A stretch of 64,000 nucleotides of DNA from Tetzosporium hominis (GCF_002265435.1 NZ_NOKQ01000342.1:1-64000), one strand, 5' to 3'. Numbered from the stretch's first letter, positions 35,118 through 43,810 are shown. The notes: a model not told the origin generated them from the letters alone. Numbers and translations are program-made.

Positions 35118-35150
35118 GCCCCTCTTCTTAATTGAAGAGGGGCTTTTGTA
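35118..35150 (+). terminator. Riboswitch-controlled terminator
   Basis: A 10-bp stem GCCCCTCTTC/GAAGAGGGGC (35118-35127 with 35134-35143) is followed by TTTTGTATTG. The CCTCTTC arm can compete with the AAGAGGAGG stretch at the P1 3' side, giving the usual S-box on/off choice. Confidence 0.92.
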
Positions 35151-35202
35151 TTGTCACTTCCTCTCTGGATGTCTGATCTGACACACAAAGGAGGAAGTTA
35201 TT

Positions 35203-36501
35203 ATGACAAACTTACGACCAGAAACGATTCTACTTCACGGAGGCCAACAGCCAGATCCAGTGACCGGTTCACGGGCGGTACCGATCCACAAGACGACATC
35301 ATTTGTTTTCCAAAGCACGGAGCACGCACAGAACTTATTTGCATTAAAAGAAGCGGGGAACATCTACACACGTATTGGAAATCCGACAGTAGACGTGTTT
35401 GAACAGCGTGTGGCACAGCTAGAAGGCGGGACGGCTGCTGTGGCGTTATCTTCTGGTATGTCCGCTATCGCATTTTCGATTTTAAATATTGCCGGAGCAG
35501 GCGATGAGATTGTCGCAGCTTCGAACCTATACGGTGGCACGTACAATCTGTTCGCACACACTTTACCTCGCTATGGAATCACGGTGAAGTTTGTGGATTC
35601 GACTAATCCTGAGAATTTCCGCGCGGCGGTGACTTCTAAGACGAAAGGATTTTTCGCAGAGACGATTGGGAACCCGAGCCTGAATGTCCTCGATATTGAA
35701 GGGGTAGCTCGTGTGGCAAATGACGTGGGAGTGCCCCTACTCATCGATAACACATTCGCAACGCCTTATGGCACACAGCCGATTCGTCACGGTGCGCATG
35801 TCGTTATCCATTCAGCTACGAAATGGATCGGTGGGCATGGGACGACGATTGGTGGGGTGGTTGTAGATGGAGGCAACTTCGACTGGAACTCTGAGAAGTT
35901 CCCAGGATACACAGAGCCAGATGTGACGTATCACGGACTTCGTTACGGCATCGATGTACCGCAGGTGGCTTTTGCGATTCGACTTCGCGTGCAGTTGTTG
36001 CGTGATTTTGGACCAGCACTGAGTCCTGAAGCAGCATTTTCTTTCCTGCAAGGACTAGAGACACTTCACTTACGTGTCCCGAAGCACAATGAAAATGCGC
36101 AAGCAGTAGCAGATTACTTGAAGCAGCACGAGGAAGTAGAGTGGGTGAACTATCCTGGGCTTGAAGAGCATCCATCGCATGAGCTAGCGAAGAAGTACTT
36201 GTCACAAGGAGCCGGCTCAATCTTGACGTTTGGGGTAAAAGGCGGAAAAGAAGCAGGACGTTTACTGATTGACTCGATTCCGTTGTTCTCACACGTGGCG
36301 AACGTTGGGGATGCGAAATCCCTGATCATCCATCCGGCTTCTACAACACATCAACAACTAGGCGAAGGGGAAGAACTAGCACGGACGGGTGTGACACCGG
36401 AACTAGTGCGCCTATCGATTGGCCTCGAGCACATTGACGACATTCTAGAAGCATTAGATGTTGGATTGCAAGCTGTGAAAAAGGCCGCTCTTCCGGTCTG
36501 A
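35203..36501 (+). CDS. metY: O-acetylhomoserine sulfhydrylase / aminocarboxypropyltransferase
   Basis: The 432-residue PLP enzyme of the Cys/Met metabolism family carries the PLP Lys in IHSATKWIGGHG near residue 207, substrate loop ALSSGMSAIAFSIL, and LIDNTFATPYGTQPIRHGA. The length (about 430) and internal insertion GFFAETIGNPSLNVLDI fit MetY rather than the shorter MetI/MetC group. It makes homocysteine from O-acetylhomoserine and sulfide. It is preceded by a complete SAM riboswitch, which supports the methionine assignment. Start after AAAGGAGGAAG. The following gene supplies homoserine. Confidence 0.94.
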   Translation: MTNLRPETILLHGGQQPDPVTGSRAVPIHKTTSFVFQSTEHAQNLFALKEAGNIYTRIGNPTVDVFEQRVAQLEGGTAAVALSSGMSAIAFSILNIAGAGDEIVAASNLYGGTYNLFAHTLPRYGITVKFVDSTNPENFRAAVTSKTKGFFAETIGNPSLNVLDIEGVARVANDVGVPLLIDNTFATPYGTQPIRHGAHVVIHSATKWIGGHGTTIGGVVVDGGNFDWNSEKFPGYTEPDVTYHGLRYGIDVPQVAFAIRLRVQLLRDFGPALSPEAAFSFLQGLETLHLRVPKHNENAQAVADYLKQHEEVEWVNYPGLEEHPSHELAKKYLSQGAGSILTFGVKGGKEAGRLLIDSIPLFSHVANVGDAKSLIIHPASTTHQQLGEGEELARTGVTPELVRLSIGLEHIDDILEALDVGLQAVKKAALPV

Positions 36502-36547
36502 TTTGTCCGTATAAGAAAAACAATTGTACTCTAGAGAAAGATTTTTC

Positions 36548-36576
36548 TTGTTTTCTTTCATAGCTTCCTCTAGAAT
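36548..36576 (+). promoter_or_regulatory. Candidate promoter of the homoserine dehydrogenase gene
   Basis: TTGTTT (36548-36553), a 17-bp spacer, then TAGAAT (36571-36576). No terminator is clear between metY and this gene, so read-through from metY is also possible. Confidence 0.55.
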
Positions 36577-36623
36577 AGGAAAAATAATACGGCGAATGGA
36601 CGCACCGAGTTGGAGGAATGAAC

Positions 36624-37610
36624 ATGGCAAAATTACGCGCAGCAATTTTAGGATATGGAACGGTGGGACAAGGTATCTACCGGATCTTACAGGACAAACG
36701 AGAAGAGCTTCACCGCTCACTCGGCCTCGACATTGAAGTCGGTGCGATCCTGGTGAACGATCTAGAAAAACCGCGTCCAGACACGCCAGGCGTACTCATC
36801 ACGGATAACTTCGACGACATCTTAGCCATCCCAGGATTGCAAGTCGTGTTTGAAGCCATTGTAGGAGAAGAACCCGCATACGGTTATTTGTGCCGTGCTA
36901 TCGACAAGGGTTGTCATGTCATCACGGCGAACAAAGTGATGTTCTCTCGCTACCACATCGATTTGCATGAACGAGCAAAATCAAAAGGCGTGTATATCGG
37001 GTACGAAGCAACGACAGCTGGTGGTGTTCCTGTCATCAAGACACTGAAGAACCTGTTGCAGGTGAATTCTGTGCAGCGCATCCAGGGGATCTTGAACGGG
37101 ACATCGAATTACATTTTGACGTCTATGCGCACAGATAACAGTGCATTCGACGAGGCGCTTCGTGATGCGCAGGCTCTTGGCTACGCAGAAGCGGACCCCT
37201 ACAATGACGTATCTGGTATGGATGCCTTTCACAAGCTGATGATTTTGAGTGCACTGGCATTTGAAGAACAGCCGGAGCGCGAGGAAGTAGAAGTCAGAGG
37301 AATCGATACGATTACATTAGAAGATGTAAAACGCGCTGAGCAGGAAGGGTTACGCTACCGTCATGTGGCAGAAATTGTCCGGCATCCAGACGGCCGTTTA
37401 GAAGCATCAGTCGGTCCACAGCTTGTAGGGCCGGATCATCCTCTTTATGCCATCGAAGGAGTAAACAACGCCGTCGCTGTCGACACGAACTACATCGGCA
37501 CTTTGACTCTCGTCGGACCAGGGGCTGGTATGTATCCTACAGCTAGCGTTATGGTCGAAGACTACGCTGAGATCATCGGCAAGCGGGCGGGGTTCATGAT
37601 CTCGATTTAA
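36624..37610 (+). CDS. hom: Homoserine dehydrogenase, short form without ACT domain
   Basis: The 328-residue enzyme has an NAD(P)-binding GYGTVGQGIYRIL, a catalytic domain with YEATTAGGVPVIKTLKNLL and ILNGTSNYILTSM, and the Lys in DAFHKLMIL. It reduces aspartate semialdehyde to homoserine. It lacks the C-terminal ACT domain that mediates threonine feedback in the common 430-residue form. Placement right after metY suggests a dedicated supply of homoserine for methionine synthesis. I choose ATG 36624 because GGAGG is 7 bases away; the earlier ATG 36618 is too close. Confidence 0.92.
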   Translation: MAKLRAAILGYGTVGQGIYRILQDKREELHRSLGLDIEVGAILVNDLEKPRPDTPGVLITDNFDDILAIPGLQVVFEAIVGEEPAYGYLCRAIDKGCHVITANKVMFSRYHIDLHERAKSKGVYIGYEATTAGGVPVIKTLKNLLQVNSVQRIQGILNGTSNYILTSMRTDNSAFDEALRDAQALGYAEADPYNDVSGMDAFHKLMILSALAFEEQPEREEVEVRGIDTITLEDVKRAEQEGLRYRHVAEIVRHPDGRLEASVGPQLVGPDHPLYAIEGVNNAVAVDTNYIGTLTLVGPGAGMYPTASVMVEDYAEIIGKRAGFMISI

Positions 37611-37613
37611 CTT

Positions 37614-37733
37614 TTAGATGTGGAACAGGCTCGCCCAGAAGCTCCTCGGGAATCGGGCGTGCCCTGTGAGGCGTTTTGTGCCTCATAGGGTGCGTTCGAT
37701 TTTTGAGTGTGCTTCTAGCCTGTGCAACTCGAT
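37614..37733 (+). repeat. Structured interspersed repeat, copy B
   Basis: It begins TTAGATGTGGA and ends CAACTCGAT like copy A at 156-277. The outer stem ACAGGCT/AGCCTGT (37625-37631 with 37717-37723), a CGCCC/GGGCG hairpin (37632-37659) and a 12-bp hairpin (37661-37672 with 37680-37691) match the copy A structure with different base pairs. Confidence 0.78.
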
Positions 37734-37738
37734 TTCAC

Positions 37739-37767
37739 TTAGATGTGGAAGGCGTTCGCAACTCGAT
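37739..37767 (+). repeat. Structured interspersed repeat, collapsed copy C
   Basis: TTAGATGTGGA is followed by AGGCGTTCG and then directly by CAACTCGAT: the left end of a copy A-like unit joined to the right end, with the whole stem-loop interior lost. Confidence 0.7.
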
Positions 37768-37772
37768 ATCAC

Positions 37773-38154
37773 CTAGATGTGGAGAGCGTCGCTTTAATGT
37801 TAAAATCGTGCCTGACTTGGGGCTGTTTCCAAAAGGGCCGTGCCGAATCTTCCCAATCGCTTCACCGGTGAAGCGACACGGGTGATATCCGGCATCGACC
37901 TGATCCTTCAGGAAACAGCCCCAAGATCTACGGCACGCTTTTTCACAACATTCTTTGCAGCTTTCAATAGAGGTGAGTGTGAAGGAAAAGATGCGCGTTC
38001 CGTGGCTTCAGAGTGGTTTGAAGAACCCGCAGCGGAGGCCAAAGCGCAAGCTTTGGTATGCCGCGAGGATTCTGATGGCCACTCCCACAGATAAGCGTGT
38101 CTTTTCCAAGCGCTCTCAGCTAAGAGGCTTCTCAAATGAAGTTCGCAACTCGAT
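37773..38154 (+). repeat. Structured interspersed repeat, enlarged copy D
   Basis: The left word CTAGATGTGGA (37773-37783) and right word CAACTCGAT (38146-38154) frame a 380-base unit. GAGAGCG (37782-37788) can pair with CGCTCTC (38111-38117), echoing the outer stem of copies A and B. The interior contains the nested hairpin at 37807-37937 and a GGCCAAAGC/GCTTTGG hairpin near 38037. Another left word (TTAGATGTGGA, 38160-38170) starts a further unit that is cut short. The whole stretch 37611-38190 holds no credible gene. Confidence 0.6.
37807..37937. repeat. Nested perfect inverted repeats (large hairpin)
   Basis: From the outside in: CGTGCC/GGCACG, a perfect 15-bp arm pair CTTGGGGCTGTTTCC (37816-37830 with 37911-37925), TGCCG/CGGCA (37841-37845 with 37890-37894), and a perfect 18-base palindrome CGCTTCACCGGTGAAGCG at 37858-37875. 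CTTTTT follows the outermost arm, so on the plus strand it could also terminate transcription. Confidence 0.85.
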
Positions 38155-38190
38155 ATGATTTAGATGTGGAGAGCACCATCAAACCCACAC

Positions 38191-38238
38191 AAAAAATCCT
38201 TGTCCTCCCCACACGTGTGAGAAGACAAGGATTTTTTT
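38191..38238. terminator. Terminator of the lipoprotein gene
   Basis: A stem AAATCCTTGTC/GACAAGGATTT (38194-38204 with 38224-38234) has T-runs on both strands and overlaps the stop codon of the minus-strand lipoprotein gene. Confidence 0.85.
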
Positions 38239-38809
38239 AGTTCAAACCTTCAATGATTTGCTCGGCAAATGAGAACGCTTCTTCAACAGATTGGTTCTGT
38301 GCCAAATGATACTGAATCATGTAGCCCGCGCCTTCTTTGTCAAAGCCAATGTACGCTGTACTGCGAGTAGATCCCGGAATCAGTGAATAGTCCACTTCTT
38401 CGCCTGCAATTTCTCGTTTTTCAGCATTGTCTAGAGTTCCGTATGTCTCTGGATAGATGTCTAGTTCAACTAATGGTGCATCTTTGAACAGTTCTCCGTG
38501 TAAGACTTCCACGTCGTTTTGTTTGCCCCAAGTCTCAGCAGTTAAGCCTTCCATAGGCTTTTTCGTTGTTTGGTAGATCAAGTGTGCGGACGTTTGGTCT
38601 GCTTGTTGCACACCTTCTTCTAAATACGCTAAGCCGATTTCGTGGTTATTCAAAGTAGGAATGGCTACATCTGTACCCAATGCCTCTTCGATTTTCTGTT
38701 CCACTTCAGAAGAAGGACCTTCTGTTTCTTTCGGTTGCGTTGTCTCGTTGTCATCTTGGCAGCCTGCAAGCATGCCAACAGCCGCTGCTGCTAAAAGCCA
38801 TTTCTTCAT
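38237..38809 (-). CDS. Secreted lipoprotein of unknown function
   Basis: The 190-residue protein has an N-terminal lipoprotein signal (MKKWLLAAAAVGMLAGC, lipobox LAGC with Cys17) and an acidic linker (QDDNETTQPKETEGPSSEVE). A folded domain follows, with no motif I recognise (HLIYQTTKKPMEGLTAETWG ... YLIQYH-like strand region AGYMIQYHLAQNQ). It should be anchored to the outer face of the membrane. It is monocistronic, with a terminator of its own. Function unknown. Confidence 0.82.
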   Translation of the reverse strand: MKKWLLAAAAVGMLAGCQDDNETTQPKETEGPSSEVEQKIEEALGTDVAIPTLNNHEIGLAYLEEGVQQADQTSAHLIYQTTKKPMEGLTAETWGKQNDVEVLHGELFKDAPLVELDIYPETYGTLDNAEKREIAGEEVDYSLIPGSTRSTAYIGFDKEGAGYMIQYHLAQNQSVEEAFSFAEQIIEGLN

Positions 38810-38914
38810 GTTGTTCGATTCCCCCTCTAGACGTTACTTTATCACTGATTGAATAATCTGAAAAGAGGGCAGTGGACCTAATTGGAAGAAGTGACCTAAC
38901 TTCTCAAATTTTCG

Positions 38915-38960
38915 ACAAAAAACTGCAGCCACACCCGACAATTCGAGCGAGACTGCAGTT
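38915..38960 (-). terminator. Terminator of the AbgT-family gene
   Basis: On the minus strand AACTGCAG pairs with CTGCAGTT (38921-38928 with 38953-38960) across a 24-base loop, followed by TTTTTTG. Confidence 0.75.
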
Positions 38961-38968
38961 TAGATGTT

Positions 38969-40501
38969 CTATTCTTGTGGCATATAGATTCCAGAACCAG
39001 GTCCGAGGTCGATACCAAGTGCCATCCAAACGAACAACATGATTGTCCAGACGATGAAGAACGCAATGGAATATGGAAGCATTGTAGCGATAAGCGTTCC
39101 AATTCCGACCTTCTTGTCATACTTCTGAGCAAACGCAATAACGATTGCGAAGTATGGCATCAATGGAGAGATGATGTTCGTTGAAGAATCGGCAATACGG
39201 TAGACGACTTGGGTCAATTCTGGTGTGTAACCAAGGTCCATCATGATAGGAACGAAGACTGGAGCCATAATCGCCCATTTTGCAGAAGCACTACCAATAA
39301 ACAAGTTGATGAAACCTGTGATCAATAGGAACGCAATAATTAATGGATAACCAGTAAAACCAGTGCTCTCCAATAATTCTGCACCGTTAACTGCTAGGAC
39401 AAGACCTAAGTTCGATGTCGTGAAGTACGCAACGAACTGAGCCGCTACAAATGCTAGGACGATATAAGATCCCATCGTCTCCATTGTTTCAGATAACTGA
39501 TTCGCAACATCCTTGTCATTTTGAATCGCTTTCGTGATCTTCCCGTATACGAAACCAGGTACGATGAACAGAATCAAGATAACTGGAACTAGTACATGGA
39601 AGAACGGTGCATCTACTAAGTTCTCAGCGCCAGCACGAAGTGGTCCCCAAGATGGGATGACAAGAAGTGCTAGACCGATTGAGACGATAATGATTGAAAT
39701 CAATGCGCCCCAAAGACCTTTTTTCTCCAGTGGAGACAAGTAATCGACTTCTTCTTTCACGTCTCCTTTATAAACTCCAAGACGTGGTTCTACAATTTTC
39801 TCAGTAACAAGTGTACCGACGATTGTAATCATGAATACAGAAGCAATCATGAAGTAGTAGTTCATCGCATAATTAATAGTTTCTGCATATTCAGGATTTA
39901 GAATAGCGGCAGCATCTTGCGTCAATCCACCTAGAAGTGGATCGAGTGACGTCAGTAGCAAGTTCGCACTGAATCCACCAGAAACCCCAGCGAATGCAGC
40001 AGCAAGACCTGCAAGTGGGTGACGACCCATACCTGCAAATAGCACTGCACCAAGTGGTGTTAATACTACGTACCCTGCATCGGCAGCCATAGAAGACATA
40101 ACGCCACCGAATACTAGAGCAGCTGTTAACAATTGTTTAGGTACTGATGTGACCAATCCGCGAAGTGCTGCACTGATTAAACCAGAGCGTTCCGCAAGAC
40201 CGATACCAAGCATCGTCACAAGTACTGTTCCAAGAGGAGCAAATCCTGTGAAGTTCGTGACCATGCTCTCGAACAGGTAAAGAATTCCTTCCGAGTTCAA
40301 TAAGTTTTTAACCGTTAACGTCTCGCCCGGATTCATTGGATCTTCTACACTGACACCAAGTGTCGAGAAGATAGCGGAAAGGACTAAGATGATGACGGAG
40401 AAAAGAGCAAAAAGTGTGACCGGATGTGGCAATTTGTTACCAACTGCTTCGATCCCATCGAGTGAACGTAGAATGAACCCACGTTTTTTCGTAGTTTCCA
40501 T
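38969..40501 (-). CDS. AbgT family transporter
   Basis: The 510-residue transporter has about 12 membrane helices. It has AbgT-family stretches such as GFAPLGTVLVTMLGIGLAERSG, GVSGGFSANLLLTSLDPLLGG and YRIADSSTNIISPLMPYFA. Family members import p-aminobenzoyl-glutamate or export sulfonamide-like compounds. The M20 hydrolase at 17008 is far away and not obviously linked. Start at 40501 (METTKKRGF) with GGAGG 8 bases upstream. Confidence 0.93.
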   Translation of the reverse strand: METTKKRGFILRSLDGIEAVGNKLPHPVTLFALFSVIILVLSAIFSTLGVSVEDPMNPGETLTVKNLLNSEGILYLFESMVTNFTGFAPLGTVLVTMLGIGLAERSGLISAALRGLVTSVPKQLLTAALVFGGVMSSMAADAGYVVLTPLGAVLFAGMGRHPLAGLAAAFAGVSGGFSANLLLTSLDPLLGGLTQDAAAILNPEYAETINYAMNYYFMIASVFMITIVGTLVTEKIVEPRLGVYKGDVKEEVDYLSPLEKKGLWGALISIIIVSIGLALLVIPSWGPLRAGAENLVDAPFFHVLVPVILILFIVPGFVYGKITKAIQNDKDVANQLSETMETMGSYIVLAFVAAQFVAYFTTSNLGLVLAVNGAELLESTGFTGYPLIIAFLLITGFINLFIGSASAKWAIMAPVFVPIMMDLGYTPELTQVVYRIADSSTNIISPLMPYFAIVIAFAQKYDKKVGIGTLIATMLPYSIAFFIVWTIMLFVWMALGIDLGPGSGIYMPQE

Positions 40502-40577
40502 TTCATAAACCTCCAAATCATATCACTATTCTGACAATTACCTATATAGGCATTTACTTATTATAAGGAGGTTTAAA

Positions 40578-40685
40578 GTGAATAAAAAGGCTTTGCGGAA
40601 TATCCGGAATTGCAAAAGGATTGCGAATAGGGGGAACAGTAAAAATCCCAACTACTCTGTAGTTGGGATCAATCTTCATCTTTAA
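40578..40685 (+). CDS. Possible 35-residue basic peptide
   Basis: GTG 40578 follows a perfect AAGGAGGT (40565-40572) by 5 bases and opens a 35-codon frame rich in Lys, Arg and Asn (MNKKALRNIRNCKRIANRGN). It runs into the terminator hairpin of the neighbouring HTH gene and has no recognised relatives. The only support is the strong ribosome site, so it may be chance. Confidence 0.22.
   Translation: MNKKALRNIRNCKRIANRGNSKNPNYSVVGINLHL
40641..40669 (-). terminator. Terminator of the small HTH gene
   Basis: A stem ATCCCAACTA/TAGTTGGGAT (40646-40655 with 40660-40669) is followed on the minus strand by TTTTT. Confidence 0.88.
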
Positions 40686-40899
40686 TGTCGGGATCTTCAG
40701 GAATGGGTGTGTTGCGCCATTCATCAATCAAAGCTTTTACTTGCTCTAGTTGCTCAAAATGACGGTTGAATTGCTCGTCGTTAATTAGAAATTGGTCACC
40801 GTCATGGACGGCCTTGATTCGTTTTTCAAGCACATAACGCCGAACCTGCTCCTCTGGCATCTGGAGGTAAGCGGCGGTTTCTTCAATCGTTCTATACAT
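40669..40899 (-). CDS. Small excisionase-type HTH protein
   Basis: The 76-residue protein starts MYRTIEETAAYLQMPEEQVRRYV, a MerR/excisionase-like winged HTH in which DNA-reading helix residues RRYVLEKRIKAVHDGDQFLI follow. The rest is an acidic tail (PIPEDPDIKDED). I use ATG 40899 (AAGGAGG upstream) because an upstream extension overlaps the divergent DMT gene's control region. It has its own terminator. No phage or integrase gene is nearby, so it is more likely a small regulator than a recombination factor. Its target is unknown. Confidence 0.75.
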   Translation of the reverse strand: MYRTIEETAAYLQMPEEQVRRYVLEKRIKAVHDGDQFLINDEQFNRHFEQLEQVKALIDEWRNTPIPEDPDIKDED

Positions 40900-40958
40900 G
40901 CGAACAGACCTCCTTGTATACTGAATAGGACGAACCACTTTGGCAAGGAGCGATTTCA

Positions 40959-41843
40959 TTGTCTAGTTTACCATATTTACTTGTATTGCTTGGAGCGATT
41001 TTGTGGGGAACAACGGGGACGGCTCAGACGTTTCTACCACCAGACGCTCATCCATTTGTTGTGGCAGCAGCTCGCTCAGCAGTAGGCGGTCTGACACTAC
41101 TTATTCCTTTGCTAGTCCTTCGTAAAATCAATTTAAAACAGTGGTCTTGGAAAGAGACATTACTTGCAGCAATCTGTATTGGCCTGTTCCAGATGCTATT
41201 CTTTAGTAGCGTCAAACTGACCGGTGTGGCCATCGCCAGTGTAGTCGCCATCGGAAGTGCGCCAGTATTTTCTGGTCTTGTAGAGTGGAGTATCTTTCAA
41301 CAACGTCCGACGCGTGTCTGGTTGATCTCAACACTGTTCGCTTTAGTCGGCTGTGTCTTCTTGTTCTTGAATTCGGGTACGGTGACGGTCAATCCAGTGG
41401 GTGTGCTATTGTCGTTAGGGGCAGGAATCGTTTTTGCCATCTACACGATGTCGAGCAAAGCACTTGTTGCGAAGCACGATGCAGTCTCAGCTGTAGCGAT
41501 GACATTTAGTATGGCGGCGCTGTTGCTAACTCCTTTCTATTTCATCAACGGAGCGGCGTGGACAGTGGAACCTATCAATGCCGCAATTCTGCTGTATCTC
41601 GGAATTGGCACGACAACGCTTGCTTATGTATTCTATACGACCGGACTGCGAAAGATTCCTTCAAGCTCTGCACTCACCTTATCCCTTGCTGAACCGACGA
41701 CTGCTGCTATTTTAGGAGTTGTAGTAGTAGGAGAAGTGTTCACGTGGAATTCGTGGGTGGGGATCGCGCTACTGCTTGGAAGTATCGTAGTGCTGACGGT
41801 CGGATCCCGCTATTCAAAGCCAGTAGTATATACAAAAACCTGA
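40959..41843 (+). CDS. EamA family (DMT superfamily) exporter
   Basis: The 294-residue membrane protein has ten helices in two EamA repeats (LLGAILWGTTGTAQTFLP at the start of the first, LSLGAGIVFAIYTMSSKALV at the start of the second). The ending SSALTLSLAEPTTAAILGVVVVGE is the usual signature. TTG start, fixed by AAGGAG 8 bases upstream. It probably exports an amino acid or other small metabolite. A strong terminator follows, directly behind which the group II intron is inserted. Confidence 0.87.
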   Translation: MSSLPYLLVLLGAILWGTTGTAQTFLPPDAHPFVVAAARSAVGGLTLLIPLLVLRKINLKQWSWKETLLAAICIGLFQMLFFSSVKLTGVAIASVVAIGSAPVFSGLVEWSIFQQRPTRVWLISTLFALVGCVFLFLNSGTVTVNPVGVLLSLGAGIVFAIYTMSSKALVAKHDAVSAVAMTFSMAALLLTPFYFINGAAWTVEPINAAILLYLGIGTTTLAYVFYTTGLRKIPSSSALTLSLAEPTTAAILGVVVVGEVFTWNSWVGIALLLGSIVVLTVGSRYSKPVVYTKT

Positions 41844-41868
41844 GTCTGCACGCGGACTCAGGTTTTTT
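41836..41868 (+). terminator. Terminator of the EamA gene and landing site of the intron
   Basis: An 11-bp stem AAACCTGAGTC/GACTCAGGTTT (41836-41846 with 41855-41865) is followed by T residues. The group IIC intron begins five bases later, at 41873. Confidence 0.9.
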
Positions 41869-41872
41869 CGTT

Positions 41873-43755
41873 GTGCGCCCGGCATGGGCGATAACTTGGT
41901 GGTGAAAGTCCACTACAGGCTTGGCAGTAGGAACTGTTAGCGAATGACAAGGGTGTCCTCCGTGAGGAGGAATCTGAAGGAAGTCGGACGCAAATTCTCG
42001 AACTGACGAACAGAAACTATATAGAAGGCTGAATCAAGGTGGATGAGTTAGCAATGCATAACGAAGTCCAATACTGCCCGAACCTTGTACAGTAAATATA
42101 GCAGTTACATGAGAAGAAGGTTATCGTCCTTACCCGGGGAGGTCTCACAAGGGCTGTCGTATCAGCAATCCCTCTAGTGATAGAGAGATGAATTGTGAGA
42201 AGTCAGCAGAAGTCATAGTAGCTCCCTTACGGGAGTGAAGGACCGAACAATCTAAAATCTTGGAAAACAAGGAGGTGGAGACATCCGCGAGAGAGCAGAA
42301 AACATCGTGGTATTGACCGAAAAGGTGGCTGTCTATAGAAGGATAGGTTGGAAACCGAAAGATATATAGAAGTGCTCAGGATGTCGACATGGATATGAGA
42401 GAACAAGATGGTATCAGAATCATTGATAGAATCATCGCAGAAAACAATATATGGTCAGCCTATGAAAAGGTTCGCAAGAACAAAGGTGTACCGGGAATTG
42501 ATGGAATGACGGTATATGAACTTCACATGCACCTTGAAGAACATATGCCAGAAATCAGAGAATCCATCCTAGATGGCTCCTATAAACCACAGCCCGTCAA
42601 ACGAGTTGCGATTCCCAAACCGGACGGCTCGAAAAGGAACCTTGGAATCCCGACGGTCATAGACCGTACAATCCAACAGGCAATCCTTCAAATCATTGAG
42701 CCGATCATAGACCCGCACTTCTCGAATCACAGTTACGGTTACAGGAAGGGCAGAAATACCCACCAGGCAATCGAGCAAGCCCAGCAGTATTACGAAGAGG
42801 GGTTCAAAGTGGCCGTCGAATGTGACCTTAAAAGTTACTTCGACACCATCCATCACCAAAGACTCCAAGCCTTTCTCGAGGAATTCATTCCAGAACAACA
42901 TGTATTAAAATTAATCTGGAAGTTCCTACGCTCGGGAATCCTAGACAAAGATATATATATCGAGACGACTAAGGGTGCTCCGCAAGGAGGCCCACTCTCA
43001 CCGCTCCTCGCAAACATATATCTTAATAGATTAGACCGCGAACTTGAACAGAGAGGACATCGTTTCATCCGGTATGCGGATGACTTCGTCATCTTTGTGA
43101 AGAGTATTCGCGCGGGTCAGAGAGTCTTCGAGACAACCACGAGATTCGTCGAGGGTAAGCTAGGTCTAACTATAAACCGTAAGAAGAGCAAAGTGGGAGG
43201 AGCGACAAACTGTACCATATTAGGCTTTCACATTCAGAATCTGATGGGAAAGTAGGTTGCCGACCTTCTAAATCCGCCAAACAACGCCTAAAGCAAAAGT
43301 TAAAGACTCTGACGAGTCGTAAAAGACCTGGTACTTTTGAGGAAATCGTCACTAAGATAAACCAGGTGACAACTGGATGGATTAACTATTATGGAATCTC
43401 GAGAATGAAGAAATTTATCTTAGAAACCCAACAATGGCTAAACCATCGATTGAGGCAATTGATTTGGAAGAGATGGAAGAAAACCGGCACAAGGTATCGT
43501 ATGCTTCGTAAATATGGAATCGCCCATGATGATGCGATGAAACTAGCCAATTCCCGTAAGGGATATTGGAGAATCTCCAAAAGTGAGATTATCCATAGAG
43601 CACTATCAAACGAAAAGCTCATATACTGGGGACTGAAAGAAATGTCCGCAATATATAAGCGTAGATACTCAATAGATTGAACCGCCGTATACGAGACCCG
43701 TACGTACGGTGGTGTGAGAGGTCGGGAGTAAATTAATTACTCCCTCCTACTCGAT
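41873..43755 (+). mobile_element. Group IIC self-splicing intron
   Basis: The 5' end GTGCGCCCGGCATGGGCGAT, internal words such as TGAATCAAGGTGGATGAGTT and CTTACCCGGGGAGGTC, and the 3' end closely resemble the Oceanobacillus iheyensis group IIC intron as I recall it. The domain V core is 43681-43712 (CCGCCGTATACGAGACCCG ... GTACGTACGGTGG). A domain VI hairpin (GGGAGTAA/TTACTCCC) precedes the 3' terminus CCTACTCGAT. As expected for class C, it sits just behind an intrinsic terminator hairpin rather than in a gene. The encoded protein gene lies in domain IV and is frameshifted. Confidence 0.93.
42389..43680 (+). pseudogene. ltrA: Group II intron reverse transcriptase/maturase, frameshifted
   Basis: The first frame (42389-43255) encodes the RT domain with fingers/palm motifs (NKGVPGIDGMTV, PKPDGSKRNLGIPTV, TKGAPQGGPLSPLLANIYLN) and the active-site YADD near residue 228. 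It then runs into a stop at LGFHIQNLMGK. The rest continues in another frame from about 43240 (ESDGKVGCRPS) through the maturase/X domain (GWINYYGISRMKKF ... SNEKLIYWGLKEM) to 43680. A single missing base near 43235-43240 explains it. The RT core is intact, but the maturase domain is lost unless frameshifting or a sequencing error is involved. Confidence 0.9.
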
Positions 43756-43790
43756 TGTAAAAACAGTGCATCCTATAACATATTTGATGA

Positions 43791-43810
43791 AAGTTTAACT
43801 AAATTTAACT
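43791..43810. promoter_or_regulatory. Tandem direct repeats upstream of the two-permease ABC operon
   Basis: AARTTTAACT occurs twice head-to-tail (43791-43800, 43801-43810). The complement reads TTAGTTAAA twice, with an AGTTAA core resembling LytTR half-sites. It lies 72-91 bases upstream of the first permease gene, whose operon is followed by a LytTR gene. Confidence 0.45.

Noticed and set aside
37807-38160. Protein-coding frames across the repeat mosaic downstream of hom
   Set aside because: Several 65-85 codon frames exist on both strands, but they cross nested inverted repeats and lack ribosome sites; they are by-products of GC-rich structured repeats.
40669-40899. Phage excisionase marking a prophage
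   Set aside because: No integrase, phage structural genes or attachment repeats are nearby; more likely a small regulator.
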